DNA from: Acidimicrobiia bacterium
Lineage (GTDB): Bacteria; Acidobacteriota; Vicinamibacteria; Vicinamibacterales; UBA2999
Assembly: GCA_016871255.1 (NCBI GenBank)
Contig: VFZH01000022.1
Location: 1 to 37,210, forward strand
Length of the DNA stretch: 37,210 nt
Reading direction: 5' to 3'
Under the pieces are notes generated by a model. That model searched no databases and was not told where the DNA came from. It saw only the letters and a list, made by a program, of their open reading frames with translations. This document shows, piece after piece, positions 28,196-36,307 of this stretch (position 1 is its first letter; every line of letters starts with the position of its first letter). The translations under genes were made by a program, and so were the position numbers.

Positions 28196-28519
28196 CTAGG
28201 GATCGACCAGAATCTCGTCCGCAACGCGGATGACCACATACTGCTGAAGCTCTCCGGGGCGCAGTTGGAGCGCCGCCCGGTCAGGCAGGGTCGCGAGCGC
28301 GTCGATGACGCGTGCCTGGTTGTCGGAGTCGGCATCGACCAGCAGATCGACGTCCATCGTTCGCCGGTTATGGCCCGCGGCCCGAATCGCGAAGCCGCCG
28401 ATCACGACAGAGCGCGCGCCGCGCTTGTTGAGCGCGCGGCACAAATCGCGCAAGTCCTCGAGCGTGGGTTCGCGCGACTCCAGCGGCTGGCCGGACGCGT
28501 GATCGTCCTCCACAGCCAT
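28196..28519 (-). CDS. Truncated nucleotidyltransferase-like protein (possible pseudogene)
   Basis: A 107-residue protein with the minimal nucleotidyltransferase signature: Gly41-Gly42 (VVIGGFAIRAAGHNRRT) and Asp56-x-Asp58 (MDVDLLVD), with a probable third acidic residue Asp106 in DEILVDP. The chain ends right after it, whereas typical relatives of this AbiEii/MNT-like group continue for several dozen residues. I see no continuation in the other frames after the TAG, so the gene is either a short form or decayed. Its 5' part overlaps the gene at 28402-28707 by 118 bases in another frame. Similar pairs form toxin-antitoxin-like modules, but this is not shown here. Confidence 0.6.
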   Translation of the reverse strand: MAVEDDHASGQPLESREPTLEDLRDLCRALNKRGARSVVIGGFAIRAAGHNRRTMDVDLLVDADSDNQARVIDALATLPDRAALQLRPGELQQYVVIRVADEILVDP

Positions 28520-28707
28520 TCGTCAGCGTCTCGATGAGTGGGAAAGCGATAGACTCCGCGCGCGACTCGGATGCCACCGAACGCGTTCCGCCACGCGATC
28601 GAGTCAGCCCGTCGGCTCGACGCTATGGAGAGTGGATCGACCGGCTGCGTCCGGCGACCGACGACGCGATCGATGCGCTCCTCGACAGTGGAAGGGCGGG
28701 ACGGCAC
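28402..28707 (-). CDS. Small protein upstream of the nucleotidyltransferase
   Basis: A 101-residue frame starting at GTG 28707. Residues 1-68 look coding: STVEERIDRVVGRRTQPVDP, then a helix and GGIRVARGVYRFPTHRDADE followed by WLWRTITRP. Small proteins ending in a GVYRF-x-THxxADEW-type motif are, as I recall, often encoded just before nucleotidyltransferase genes. The last 30 residues overlap the nucleotidyltransferase start and look non-conserved, so a frameshift or late stop loss is possible. No Shine-Dalgarno sequence was seen. The function is unknown; an antitoxin-like or partner role is only a guess from position. Confidence 0.5.
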   Translation of the reverse strand: MPSRPSTVEERIDRVVGRRTQPVDPLSIASSRRADSIAWRNAFGGIRVARGVYRFPTHRDADEWLWRTITRPASRWSRANPRSRTCAICAARSTSAARALS

Positions 28708-28777
28708 GGTGAGCCAAGCGTAGCACCGACGGGCCGAATCACAACACCGACGCGTTGAGCGGCCTCCGGCCGGTCTG

Positions 28778-29866
28778 TCATGGTTCGTCCAGGGGCAGGC
28801 GGGCCTGGGGAGGTGACGGCGCCGGCGCAACGGCGTCGCTGTCGCAGAGGCCGTGCACGCTCGCACCCAGCAGGCGCACGGGTCGGACGCCGGCCTCCGT
28901 CTTCGCCAGCAGTACCACGGCCCGCGTCGCGATCGCGTCCGGATCGCGCGTCGGCGCCGCCGAGTGGCTCCGCGTGATGGTGGTGAAGTTGCTGTAGCGC
29001 ACCTTGATGGTGACCGTCCGGGCGAACAGGCCACGGCGTTCCAGCCACGAAGCGGCGTCGCGCGCCATGCCGTCGATCTCCGAGCGGATCCGATCGAGCT
29101 CCGTCAGGTCCTGCGGGAACGTGTTCTCGCTACCGGACGACTTCGGCTCGTGGTGGGCGACGACCGGGCGATCGTCGATGCCGTGGGACAGTTGCACCAG
29201 CCAGCCGGTCATGCTGCCGACGGCCGCGCGCAGCGTCTCCGGGTCCGCGGTACGCACGTCCACGAGCTTTTCGATTCCGCGCGCGCGCAGCTTCTTCGCC
29301 GTAACCGGCCCCACCCCCCAGAGCGCGTCGACCGGCAGCCCCTGCAGGAACGTCTCGACGCGCTCGGGCGCGACCACGGTGAGGCCGTCGGGCTTCTTCC
29401 AGCCCGAGGCGATCTTCGCCAGGAACTTGTTCGGCGCGACGCCGGCTGACGCGGTCAGGCCGGTCGTCTCGCGGATCTGCTCCTTGAGCCGTCTGGCCAC
29501 GGTGGCCCCGAGCGGTTCCCCCCAGGCGTTCTCGGTGACGTCGAGATAGGCCTCGTCGAGCGACATCGGCTCGACCAGCGGCGTGATCGCGCGGAACAGC
29601 CCGAACACCGTCTGCGACGCCGCGCGGTACCGGGTGAAGTCGGGCCGGACGACGACGAGCGATGGGCACAGCCGGAGCGCCCGCGCCATCGACATCGCGG
29701 AACGGACGCCGAACACCCGCGCCTCGTAGCTGGCCGCCGCGACAACCCCGCGCGAATCCGCAGCGCCCCCGACCGCCACCGGCTTCCCCCGGAGCGACGG
29801 GTCGTCGCGCTGCTCGACCGATGCGTAGAAGGCGTCCATGTCGAGGTGCAGGATGCGGCGAATCAT
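28778..29866 (-). CDS. dinB: DNA polymerase IV (Y family)
   Basis: A 362-residue translesion polymerase for bypass of damaged bases. Catalytic residues: Asp9 (HLDMDAFYASVE) and Asp104-Glu105 (SLDEAYLDV). The steric-gate position is Phe13 or Tyr14 in DAFYASVE. GLTASAGVAPNKFLAKIASG is the finger/palm motif, LWGVGPVTAKKL is the helix-hairpin-helix thumb, and the little-finger domain follows (about 240-345). The C-terminus QARLPLDEP looks like a beta-clamp-binding peptide. The ATG at 29866 begins the conserved N-terminus; no ribosome binding site was seen, as the 7-base array starts 3 bases upstream. dut lies upstream on the same strand, so two nucleotide/DNA-integrity genes are adjacent. Confidence 0.95.
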   Translation of the reverse strand: MIRRILHLDMDAFYASVEQRDDPSLRGKPVAVGGAADSRGVVAAASYEARVFGVRSAMSMARALRLCPSLVVVRPDFTRYRAASQTVFGLFRAITPLVEPMSLDEAYLDVTENAWGEPLGATVARRLKEQIRETTGLTASAGVAPNKFLAKIASGWKKPDGLTVVAPERVETFLQGLPVDALWGVGPVTAKKLRARGIEKLVDVRTADPETLRAAVGSMTGWLVQLSHGIDDRPVVAHHEPKSSGSENTFPQDLTELDRIRSEIDGMARDAASWLERRGLFARTVTIKVRYSNFTTITRSHSAAPTRDPDAIATRAVVLLAKTEAGVRPVRLLGASVHGLCDSDAVAPAPSPPQARLPLDEP

Positions 29867-29868
29867 TG

Positions 29869-29942
29869 AGAATTGAGGATTGCGGATTGGGGATTGCGGA
29901 TTGCGTTGGCGATTGGCGATTGGCGATCGAACTGACGATTGC
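29869..29942. repeat. 7-base degenerate repeat array, GATTGNN (CAATCNN) type
   Basis: GATTG or GATCG recurs with two variable bases (GAATTGA, GGATTGC, GGATTGG, GGATTGC, GGATTGC, then three GATTGGC-type units). It is the reverse complement of the array at 14427. Located immediately upstream of the dinB start, between dinB and dut. Confidence 0.75.
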
Positions 29943-29957
29943 GGCGTAAGGTCTGCG

Positions 29958-30015
29958 TTGGGCTTTGGGCCTTGGGCCTTGGCTTGGGATTTGGGCCTTG
30001 GGTCTTGGGATTTGG
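29958..30015. repeat. 7-base degenerate repeat array, TTGGGNN (CCCAANN) type
   Basis: Nine units: TTGGGCT, TTGGGCC, TTGGGCC, TTGGC, TTGGGAT, TTGGGCC, TTGGGTC, TTGGGAT, TTGG. The phase is exactly 7 except for one 5-base unit. It ends 9 bases before the dut stop codon, so two different 7-base families stand side by side in the 158-base dut-dinB gap. Confidence 0.85.
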
Positions 30016-30024
30016 AGCTGCCCC

Positions 30025-30456
30025 CTATGTCCCCGTAGACCCGAACCCGCCGCGCGTCTCGGGGCGGATGACAGGAACATCCTCCCAGGTCACGCGCGGC
30101 GCGGGGAGCACGACGCCCTGGGCCAGCCGGTCGCCGCGGGCCACGTGCACCTCCCCGTCGGTCACGTTGATCACCTGGATCCGTACCTCATCCGAGGGTC
30201 CCGCGTAGTCGGAATCGACGATCCCCACGCCGTTGGCCACCATCAGCCCCCGCTTGAGCGGCGTGCTGCTTCGGGCGAAGATGGCGAGGAGGTACCCGGG
30301 CGGCACGCCAATCACCAGGCCGGTCGGGACCAGCACAATCGCACGCGGTGGCACCGTCACGTCGGCGGCCGCGGCCAGGTCGAAGGCCGCCGAGCCATCC
30401 GTGCCGTAACCAGGGAGAGGCATCGTGGGATCCAGACGGGTGATCTGCAGGCGCAT
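30025..30456 (-). CDS. dut: dUTPase (deoxyuridine 5'-triphosphate nucleotidohydrolase)
   Basis: A 143-residue trimeric dUTPase hydrolysing dUTP to dUMP and pyrophosphate, which keeps uracil out of DNA and feeds thymidylate synthesis. The five motifs are in order: I GSAAFDLAA (21-29), II ARSSTPLKRGL (61-71), III GVGIVDSDYAG (76-86) with the catalytic Asp, IV GDRLAQGVV (108-116) and V RGGFGSTGT at the C-terminus. Motif II differs from the common PRSGLAxKxG, marking a divergent branch that also has a small insert (PSDE) after DYAG. The ATG at 30456 overlaps by 2 bases, head to head, with the start of the M16 gene. TATGCT is 6 bases upstream, so the message may be leaderless. Confidence 0.95.
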   Translation of the reverse strand: MRLQITRLDPTMPLPGYGTDGSAAFDLAAAADVTVPPRAIVLVPTGLVIGVPPGYLLAIFARSSTPLKRGLMVANGVGIVDSDYAGPSDEVRIQVINVTDGEVHVARGDRLAQGVVLPAPRVTWEDVPVIRPETRGGFGSTGT

Positions 30457-33289
30457 GGCTGGAGCATACCGAAGTCCGCACACGTCGCGCCCCTCGTGGC
30501 TGATGGTGGTTCTCCTCCTGCTCGCGGGCAGTCCCGCTGGGGCGCAGCAGGACGACCTGGGCGCCACGCTGCCGCTCGACACGTCCATCCGGACGGGACA
30601 GCTGCCGAACGGCTTCACGTATTTCATCCGCCAGAACGACCGTCCGGAGAAGCGCGCGTCGCTGCGGCTGGCGGTCATGGCCGGCTCCATCGACGAGGCG
30701 GAGCACGAACGCGGCCTGGCGCACTTCCTGGAGCACATGGGCTTCAACGGAGGCCGGCACTTCCAGCCTGGCGAGCTGGTGAAGTACCTCGAGTCGATCG
30801 GATCGAGCTTCGGCGCGCACCTCAACGCCTACACGAGCTTCGACGAAACGGTCTACATGGTGGAGGTGCCGACCGACCGCGAGGGGCTGCTCGAACGCGG
30901 GCTCGACGCGATGTACGACTTCGCGGGCGGCATGTTGCTCCTGCCGGACGAGATCGACCGGGAGCGGGGCGTTGTCATCGAAGAGCGCCGCATGCGGCGC
31001 GATGTCGGCACCCGGGTGATCGAGCAGCAGGCGAACGTGATGTTCGGCGATTCGAAGTACGCCGACCGGCTGCCGATCGGGCTGCCGGAGGTCGTCACGG
31101 GCGCTTCACCGGACACCGTCCGTGGATTCTACGAACGCTGGTACCGGCCGGACCGCATGGCCCTCATCGCGGTGGGCGATGTCGATCCGGCCGCGCTCGA
31201 GCCGCTGATCGTCAAGGAATTCTCCGCGCTCGAGAAACCGGCCACGCCGCCGCCGCCGCGGGACTACCCGATCCCGGATCACGAAGGCACACAGTACTCG
31301 GTGGCCACCGATCCCGAAGTGCCGCAGTCCACGGTCAGCATCATGGAGCGGCGTCCGATGGGGCGGCAGGATCGCGTCGGCGACTACCGCCGGTCGCTGG
31401 TGGAGCGGCTCGCCGTCCAGATGCTCAACGAACGCCTGGCGCAGATCGCACGCCAGCCGGACGCGCCGTTCCTCGGGGCGTCCGCCGGCCAGAGCCTGCT
31501 GAGCCAGGACGTCATTGCATCGATGCTGCGGGCGTCGGTCAAGGACGGCGGGATCGAAGCGGGACTGACCGCCATTGCGCAGGAGGCGGCGCGGGCCAGC
31601 CGCCACGGCTTCAGCGCCGCAGAGCTCGATCGGGCGCGCAGACGGCTGCTGGCATCGTACGAGCGGATGTACAACGAGCGCGACACGAGCGAAAGTGGTG
31701 GCCTTGCGTCTGAGCTGGTGCGCCACTTCCTGACGAACGAGCCTGTGCCCGGGATGGCCGGCGAGTTCGACCTGGCGCGCCGGTTCGTCCCGGCGATCAC
31801 GGCCGAGGAAACGACCGAGGTCGCGCGGCGGTTCTGGAGCGGTGAGAACCGCGTCGTGCTCGCGGTCGCTCCCGACAAGGACGGCCTCGCTGCGCCGACG
31901 GAGGCGGGACTCAGGGAGACGCTGGAGCGGGCGCTGGCGGCAGAACTGGATCCGTGGCCGGAGGAGGACGACACGCCGGAGCAGCTGATGTCGAGTCTCC
32001 CGGTGCCCGGCACGGTGACCGACGACCGCGTCGTGTCCGAGCTCGGCGCCACCGTCCTGCGGCTGTCCAACGGCGTCGAGGTGTGGTTGAAGCCGACCGA
32101 CTTCAAGGCCGACCAGGTGGTGTTCACCGCCTACGCGAAGGGCGGCCTGTCGCTGGCGGCGCCGGACGAGTACCACGAGGCCGATCTCGCCACCAACCTC
32201 GCCGATGTGTCCGGCGCAGGCGGGTTCTCACCGATCGATCTCGAGAAGCTTCTTGCCGGTCGCACCGCGGGCGCCTCCCCCTTCATCGGGACCTACACCC
32301 ACGGCATCAGCGGCTCCTCGTCGGCGGCCGATCTCGAAACGGCGCTGCAGCTCGTGCATCTGTACATGACGGCGCCGAACTGGAACGACGAGTCGTTCAC
32401 CCTGCTCAAGACGCGGCTGCAGGCCGCGCTGGCCAACCGGGCCCAGAACCCCACCGCGGCCTTCTCGGATGCCGTGGAGGCGGTGAACAGGATGGGCCAC
32501 TACTCGTCGGTGCCCCTGACGGCGGACAAGGTGCCGACGCTCCGCGCGGACGTGATGCAGCGGTTCTACGAGGCGCGGTTCGCGAACGCGGCCGACTTCA
32601 CGTTCATCTTCGCCGGCTCGTTCAACGTGAACAACGCCACGTCGCTGGCGGCCCGCTACCTCGGCTCGCTGCCGTCCACGGGCATCCGCACCGCCGAGGT
32701 GGGAGACGTGCGCTTCGAGTTCCCGCCCGACGTCCGGCGTGAGGCCGTGCGGAAGGGGAAGGAACCGAAGGCGCAGACGATGATCTCGCTCTTCGCGGAC
32801 ACCGGACTGGACGAGATGGAGATGCACCGCCTGCGCGCCGCCATCAGCGTGCTGGACATCAGGCTGAATGAGGTGCTCCGCGAACAGATGGGCGGAACCT
32901 ACAGCGTGGGGGTCGGCTACCGGGATTCGCAGCCGGTGCCGGGCTGGGGCATGGTGCAGGTCGTGTTCGGCAGCGCGCCGGACAACGTCGCGGAGCTCAC
33001 GGCGGCTGTCATGAAGGAAGTGGCGGCGCTGAAGGCCGAGGGCCCTACCGGCGAGGACGTGGCGAAGGTGAAGGAAATCGAGAAGCGCCAGCTCGAAACG
33101 TCGGCCAGCAACAACGGCTACTGGATGGGATCGATTCAGACCGTGCTGACCCTCGGGTGGGACCCGACGTCGATCGTGCGGCGCCCGCAGCGCACCGAGT
33201 CGCTGACCCGCGAGAACATCCAGGCGGCGTTCCGGAAGTACTTCCCGGAGGACCGCTACACCGTCGTCTCGCTGCTGCCCGAGCAGTAG
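30455..33289 (+). CDS. Large M16 family zinc peptidase, PqqL-like
   Basis: A 944-residue periplasmic metallopeptidase of the two-halves type (pitrilysin/PqqL). Signal peptide: RPSWLMVVLLLLAGSPAGAQ (about 12-31). The zinc motif HxxEH is His90-Phe-Leu-Glu93-His94, with the third Glu in RGVVIEERRMRR. Residues 45-490 form the active half (M16 plus M16_C). Residues 520-940 form the second half, with LSNGVEVWLKPTDFKADQVV and EQMGGTYSVGVGYRD, and lack HxxEH. ATG 30455 is preferred because it gives a positively charged signal peptide; ATG 30503 would begin inside the hydrophobic core. The start codon shares CATG with the dut start on the other strand. E. coli PqqL works with a TonB receptor to use host iron-binding protein; no receptor is nearby here, so the role is open. 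Confidence 0.94.
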   Translation: MAGAYRSPHTSRPSWLMVVLLLLAGSPAGAQQDDLGATLPLDTSIRTGQLPNGFTYFIRQNDRPEKRASLRLAVMAGSIDEAEHERGLAHFLEHMGFNGGRHFQPGELVKYLESIGSSFGAHLNAYTSFDETVYMVEVPTDREGLLERGLDAMYDFAGGMLLLPDEIDRERGVVIEERRMRRDVGTRVIEQQANVMFGDSKYADRLPIGLPEVVTGASPDTVRGFYERWYRPDRMALIAVGDVDPAALEPLIVKEFSALEKPATPPPPRDYPIPDHEGTQYSVATDPEVPQSTVSIMERRPMGRQDRVGDYRRSLVERLAVQMLNERLAQIARQPDAPFLGASAGQSLLSQDVIASMLRASVKDGGIEAGLTAIAQEAARASRHGFSAAELDRARRRLLASYERMYNERDTSESGGLASELVRHFLTNEPVPGMAGEFDLARRFVPAITAEETTEVARRFWSGENRVVLAVAPDKDGLAAPTEAGLRETLERALAAELDPWPEEDDTPEQLMSSLPVPGTVTDDRVVSELGATVLRLSNGVEVWLKPTDFKADQVVFTAYAKGGLSLAAPDEYHEADLATNLADVSGAGGFSPIDLEKLLAGRTAGASPFIGTYTHGISGSSSAADLETALQLVHLYMTAPNWNDESFTLLKTRLQAALANRAQNPTAAFSDAVEAVNRMGHYSSVPLTADKVPTLRADVMQRFYEARFANAADFTFIFAGSFNVNNATSLAARYLGSLPSTGIRTAEVGDVRFEFPPDVRREAVRKGKEPKAQTMISLFADTGLDEMEMHRLRAAISVLDIRLNEVLREQMGGTYSVGVGYRDSQPVPGWGMVQVVFGSAPDNVAELTAAVMKEVAALKAEGPTGEDVAKVKEIEKRQLETSASNNGYWMGSIQTVLTLGWDPTSIVRRPQRTESLTRENIQAAFRKYFPEDRYTVVSLLPEQ
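30463..30468 (-). promoter_or_regulatory. -10-like hexamer TATGCT for dut
   Basis: On the minus strand TATGCT ends 6 bases before the dut ATG (30456). It lies inside the first codons of the divergent M16 gene. Confidence 0.4.
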
Positions 33290-33293
33290 GCGC

Positions 33294-33365
33294 GGCCCAG
33301 CCGAAGCCGGCCCCTGCATGTGCGGATGCGCGCTCGGGCCTGGTAGCGGCCAGCTCTGGCTGGCC
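33294..33365. repeat. Two palindromic interspersed repeats between convergent genes
   Basis: 33294-33317 is a degenerate reverse-strand copy of the 11830 repeat (GAAGCCGGCCCCT is exact). 33343-33365 is GTAGC followed by GGCCAGC-TCTG-GCTGGCC, the same family as 12465-12477. Together they fill most of the 89-base gap between the convergent M16 peptidase and pseudopilin genes and could terminate both transcripts. Confidence 0.65.
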
Positions 33366-33378
33366 GGGCGGCCGACCA

Positions 33379-34251
33379 TCAGCGGTCCTGACGAATCTCG
33401 GGAGACGGGAGAGTACCCGGCCCACCGGGGAAGCTGCCGCCACCGGGGAACGGGAACGGCGTGTTCAATCCGCCACCCGGTCTGCCGGGTGTGCCTGGAG
33501 TGCCACCCTGTCCCGGGAAGCCGGGAGGTCTGGCGCCGATGGCTCCAAGCTCACCGGTGACGGGCGCGCCGGGCTGCCCCTGGCCGGGGGCGCCGGCAGG
33601 GCCCTGCGCCACGAACAGGAACACCCATTCGTTGTAGTGGCTGTACCCCTCGTACAGGCGGATCGACTCCTCGGTGCTCGTGCTGGTGACGCCGATGATG
33701 CCACCGCCGCCGGCCGTCGCCGTGCCCCCGACTGAGCCTGGCCGTCCAGGCAGGTTCTGCGCCGGAGCCCCGCCGGGGTTCAGCGTGTATAGCCGCGATC
33801 CAAGCCCGCCTGGCCCAGGGCCGGTCCGCTGCTCGAGTTCCCGACGCTCGGCCGCGAGTCTCGCGTCCGGTTGTCCCGACCCCGGCATTCCCGGCGTGAC
33901 GCTCCCGCCGCCACCCGGCATCCCGGGCTGCAGCGCACCGGCCGCCTGAGCCGCCGTCAGGATCTGGAAGTTGCCACCGGTGATCGGGTCCTGGTACTTC
34001 TTGCGCAGGAACTTGCCGTCGACGAGGACGTCGATCGACGGTGGCAGCGCGCCGGGTCCCGCCTTGCGCTGGAACAGGCCGATCGCGCGCCCGTACTGTT
34101 CGCCGCGGAAGATCAGCTCGGCTTCCTTCTCGCGCCGCGCCATCTGGCTCCAGACCGGCATCGCGGCGGACGCCGCGATGCTCATGATGGCGATGGCCAC
34201 GAGCAGGGCGGCCATGGCGAAGCCGGCGGCGCGCGAACCCGGCTCGATCAT
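33379..34251 (-). CDS. Type II secretion/type IV pilus-like pseudopilin with Gly/Pro-rich tail
   Basis: A 290-residue protein. A prepilin-like leader (MIEPGSRAAG) and cut before Phe are followed by the hydrophobic helix FAMAALLVAIAIMSIAASAA. Mature position 5 is Ala instead of the usual Glu, a feature of minor pseudopilins such as GspK. REKEAELIFRGEQYGRAIGL and the DVLVDGKFLRKKYQDPITGG block are typical of type II secretion-like proteins in this group. After about residue 105 the chain is low-complexity, rich in Gly and Pro (PGMPGGGG, GAPGQGQPGAP, GTPGTPGRPGGG), with a short ordered patch EGYSHYNEWVFLFV. It may be a stalk-like tail. The ATG at 34251 is 6 bases after a TATCCT -10-like hexamer. 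Alone on the minus strand. Confidence 0.85.
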   Translation of the reverse strand: MIEPGSRAAGFAMAALLVAIAIMSIAASAAMPVWSQMARREKEAELIFRGEQYGRAIGLFQRKAGPGALPPSIDVLVDGKFLRKKYQDPITGGNFQILTAAQAAGALQPGMPGGGGSVTPGMPGSGQPDARLAAERRELEQRTGPGPGGLGSRLYTLNPGGAPAQNLPGRPGSVGGTATAGGGGIIGVTSTSTEESIRLYEGYSHYNEWVFLFVAQGPAGAPGQGQPGAPVTGELGAIGARPPGFPGQGGTPGTPGRPGGGLNTPFPFPGGGSFPGGPGTLPSPEIRQDR

Positions 34252-34257
34252 GCGATC

Positions 34258-34263
34258 AGGATA
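34258..34263 (-). promoter_or_regulatory. -10-like hexamer TATCCT for the pseudopilin gene
   Basis: On the minus strand TATCCT ends 6 bases before the ATG at 34251 and no Shine-Dalgarno sequence is present. Confidence 0.4.
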
Positions 34264-34296
34264 CCCGTAGCCGGGCTCGCGCGCCGCCGACTTCGC

Positions 34297-34526
34297 AAGT
34301 GGAACAGTGGAACAGTGGAAAAGTGGAAAAGTAAAGTGGGAAGTTGGAAGTCAGAAGTCGGAAGTCAGTTGAAGGTTCGAAGTAGGGCGCTGGGCCGCGG
34401 TACTCGCACTTCCCAGTGAATTCCCACTTCCCACTTCCCACTTCCCACTTCCCACTTACTTCCGACTTCTGACTTCCAACTTCCCACTTTACTTTTCCAC
34501 TTTTCCACCTTTCCACTTTTCCACCT
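34297..34526. repeat. Long inverted repeat made of 7- and 8-base units
   Basis: Two perfectly complementary 51-base arms, 34315-34365 and 34458-34508, flank a 92-base spacer. Outward the similarity continues imperfectly to 34297 and 34526. The arms consist of 8-base GTGGAAAA units and 7-base GGAAGTN units; part of the spacer holds CTTCCCA repeated five times. The element occupies most of the 294-base gap between the divergent pseudopilin and ettA genes, ending where the ettA -10-like TATCAT begins. It could extrude a cruciform or, if transcribed, fold into a long hairpin. Confidence 0.9.
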
Positions 34527-34531
34527 ATCAT
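34526..34531 (+). promoter_or_regulatory. -10-like hexamer TATCAT for ettA
   Basis: TATCAT ends 14 bases before ATG 34546, directly after the inverted repeat. The leader CGTCTCTGTCTCTG is pyrimidine-rich, without a ribosome binding site. Confidence 0.4.
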
Positions 34532-34545
34532 CGTCTCTGTCTCTG

Positions 34546-36216
34546 ATGCAGTACATCTACACCATGAAGGGCCTCGGGAAGGTGCATCCTCCCGACGCCG
34601 TCGTTCTCAAGGACATCTGGCTCTCGTTCCTCCCCGGCGCGAAGATCGGCGTCCTGGGCCTCAACGGCGCCGGCAAGAGCTCGCTCCTGCGGATCATGGC
34701 CGGCGAAGACACCGAGTTCATCGGCGAAGCGTTCCCGGCCGACGGCATCAGCGTCGGGTTCCTGCAGCAGGAGCCTCGGCTGGACGCCTCGAAGACGGTG
34801 CTCGGCAACGTCGAAGAGGGCGTCGCCCAGACCAAGGCGCTGCTTGAGCGGTACGACGCGCTGAACATGAAGCTCGGCGAGGACCTGTCGCCGGACGAGA
34901 TGGACAAGGTCATGGAGGAGCAGGGGAAGCTCCAGGACCGGATCGACGCGATCAACGCCTGGGATCTCGACTCGCAGCTCGAGCTTGCGATGGACGCGCT
35001 GCGCTGTCCGCCGCCGGACGCCGACGTGTCGACGCTGTCGGGCGGGGAGCGGCGGCGGGTCGCGCTGTGCCGGCTGCTCCTTCGCTCGCCTGACCTGCTC
35101 CTCCTCGACGAGCCGACCAACCACCTGGATGCCGAGTCGGTCGCGTGGCTCGAACGTTTCCTCAAGGACTACAAGGGCACGGTCGTGGCAGTGACGCACG
35201 ACCGGTACTTCCTCGACAACGTGGCGGAGTGGATCCTCGAGCTGGACCGCGGCTCCGGCATCCCCTGGAAGGGCAACTACTCCTCGTGGCTGGACCAGAA
35301 GCAGCAGCGGCTGGCGCAGGAGGAGAAGTCGGAGACGAAGCGGCAGAAGACGCTGCAGCGCGAGCTCGAGTGGATCCGCATGGCGCCGCGCGCGCGGCAG
35401 GCGAAAGGCAGGGCGCGTCTCAACGCCTACGAACAGCTGCTCAACGAGGACACGGCGCAGAAGCTCGATCAGGTGGAGATCTACATCCCACCGGGGCCGC
35501 GCCTCGGCGACATCGTGGTCGAGGCCCGCGGGCTCCGCAAGGGCTACGGCGACCAGCTCCTCATCGACGACCTGAACTTCACGCTGCCGCGCGGCGGCAT
35601 CGTCGGCGTGATCGGCCCCAACGGCGCCGGCAAGACGACGCTCTTCCGGATGATCACCGGGCAGGAGACGCCGGACGATGGGACGCTGCGGGTGGGCGAG
35701 ACGGTCGTGCCGGGGTACGTGGACCAGGATCGCGACAGCCTGGACGGCTCGAAGTCGGTGTGGGAGGAGATCTCCGGCGGCGAGGATGAGCTCCTCGTCG
35801 GGAAGCGCACCGTGGCGTCGCGCGCCTACGTGTCCTGGTTCAACTTCAAGGGACCGCAGCAGCAGCGGAAGGTCGGCACCCTCTCCGGCGGCGAGCGGAA
35901 CCGCGTGCACCTGGCGAAGCTGCTTCAGAAGGGCTCGAACCTGCTGCTGCTCGACGAGCCGACGAACGACCTGGACGTCGACACGCTGCGCGCGCTTGAA
36001 GAAGCGCTGGTCAACTACGCCGGGTGCGCCGTGGTGATCAGCCACGATCGCTGGTTTCTCGACCGGATCGCCACGCACATGCTCGCGTTCGAAGGCGACA
36101 GCCGCGTCGTCTGGTTCGAAGGGAACTACCAGGACTACGAGGCCGACCGCCGCCGCCGCCTCGGCGCGGAAGCCGACACCCCGCACCGGATCAAGTACCG
36201 CAAGCTGACGCGCTGA
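34546..36216 (+). CDS. ettA: ABC-F energy-dependent translational throttle protein EttA
   Basis: A 556-residue soluble ABC-F protein, the usual EttA length (about 555). EttA binds the ribosomal E site and gates translation according to the ATP/ADP ratio. Two ATPase domains: Walker [10 protein letters not shown] (38-46), signature [11 protein letters not shown] and Walker [13 protein letters not shown] in the first; GPNGAGKTT (357-365), [11 protein letters not shown] and [12 protein letters not shown] in the second. Between them lies the P-site tRNA interaction motif linker with a charged coiled coil ([20 protein letters not shown]). The arm region is present in domain 1 (about residues 95-140). 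The N-terminus [16 protein letters not shown] matches EttA directly, which fixes the start. Expressed alone behind a long inverted repeat. Confidence 0.97.
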   Translation: MQYIYTMKGLGKVHPPDAVVLKDIWLSFLPGAKIGVLGLNGAGKSSLLRIMAGEDTEFIGEAFPADGISVGFLQQEPRLDASKTVLGNVEEGVAQTKALLERYDALNMKLGEDLSPDEMDKVMEEQGKLQDRIDAINAWDLDSQLELAMDALRCPPPDADVSTLSGGERRRVALCRLLLRSPDLLLLDEPTNHLDAESVAWLERFLKDYKGTVVAVTHDRYFLDNVAEWILELDRGSGIPWKGNYSSWLDQKQQRLAQEEKSETKRQKTLQRELEWIRMAPRARQAKGRARLNAYEQLLNEDTAQKLDQVEIYIPPGPRLGDIVVEARGLRKGYGDQLLIDDLNFTLPRGGIVGVIGPNGAGKTTLFRMITGQETPDDGTLRVGETVVPGYVDQDRDSLDGSKSVWEEISGGEDELLVGKRTVASRAYVSWFNFKGPQQQRKVGTLSGGERNRVHLAKLLQKGSNLLLLDEPTNDLDVDTLRALEEALVNYAGCAVVISHDRWFLDRIATHMLAFEGDSRVVWFEGNYQDYEADRRRRLGAEADTPHRIKYRKLTR

Positions 36217-36232
36217 CGCGCGGACGCGAAGT

Positions 36233-36286
36233 CCCAAGACCCGAATCCCGAATCCCAAGCCAAATCCCAACGCCCAAGTCCCAATG
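36233..36286. repeat. 7-base degenerate repeat array, CCCAANN/CCCGAAN type
   Basis: Eight units: CCCAAGA, CCCGAAT, CCCGAAT, CCCAAG, CCAAAT (offset by one), CCCAACG, CCCAAGT, CCCAATG. Same family as 17265 and 21787. It occupies the first part of the 140-base gap after ettA. Confidence 0.8.
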
Positions 36287-36307
36287 AGGAGGGTCACACT
36301 GACACTT

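Noticed and set aside
34413-34460. Repeated CTTCCCA taken for a CRISPR array
   Set aside because: The period is 7 bases with no spacers and no cas genes are present.
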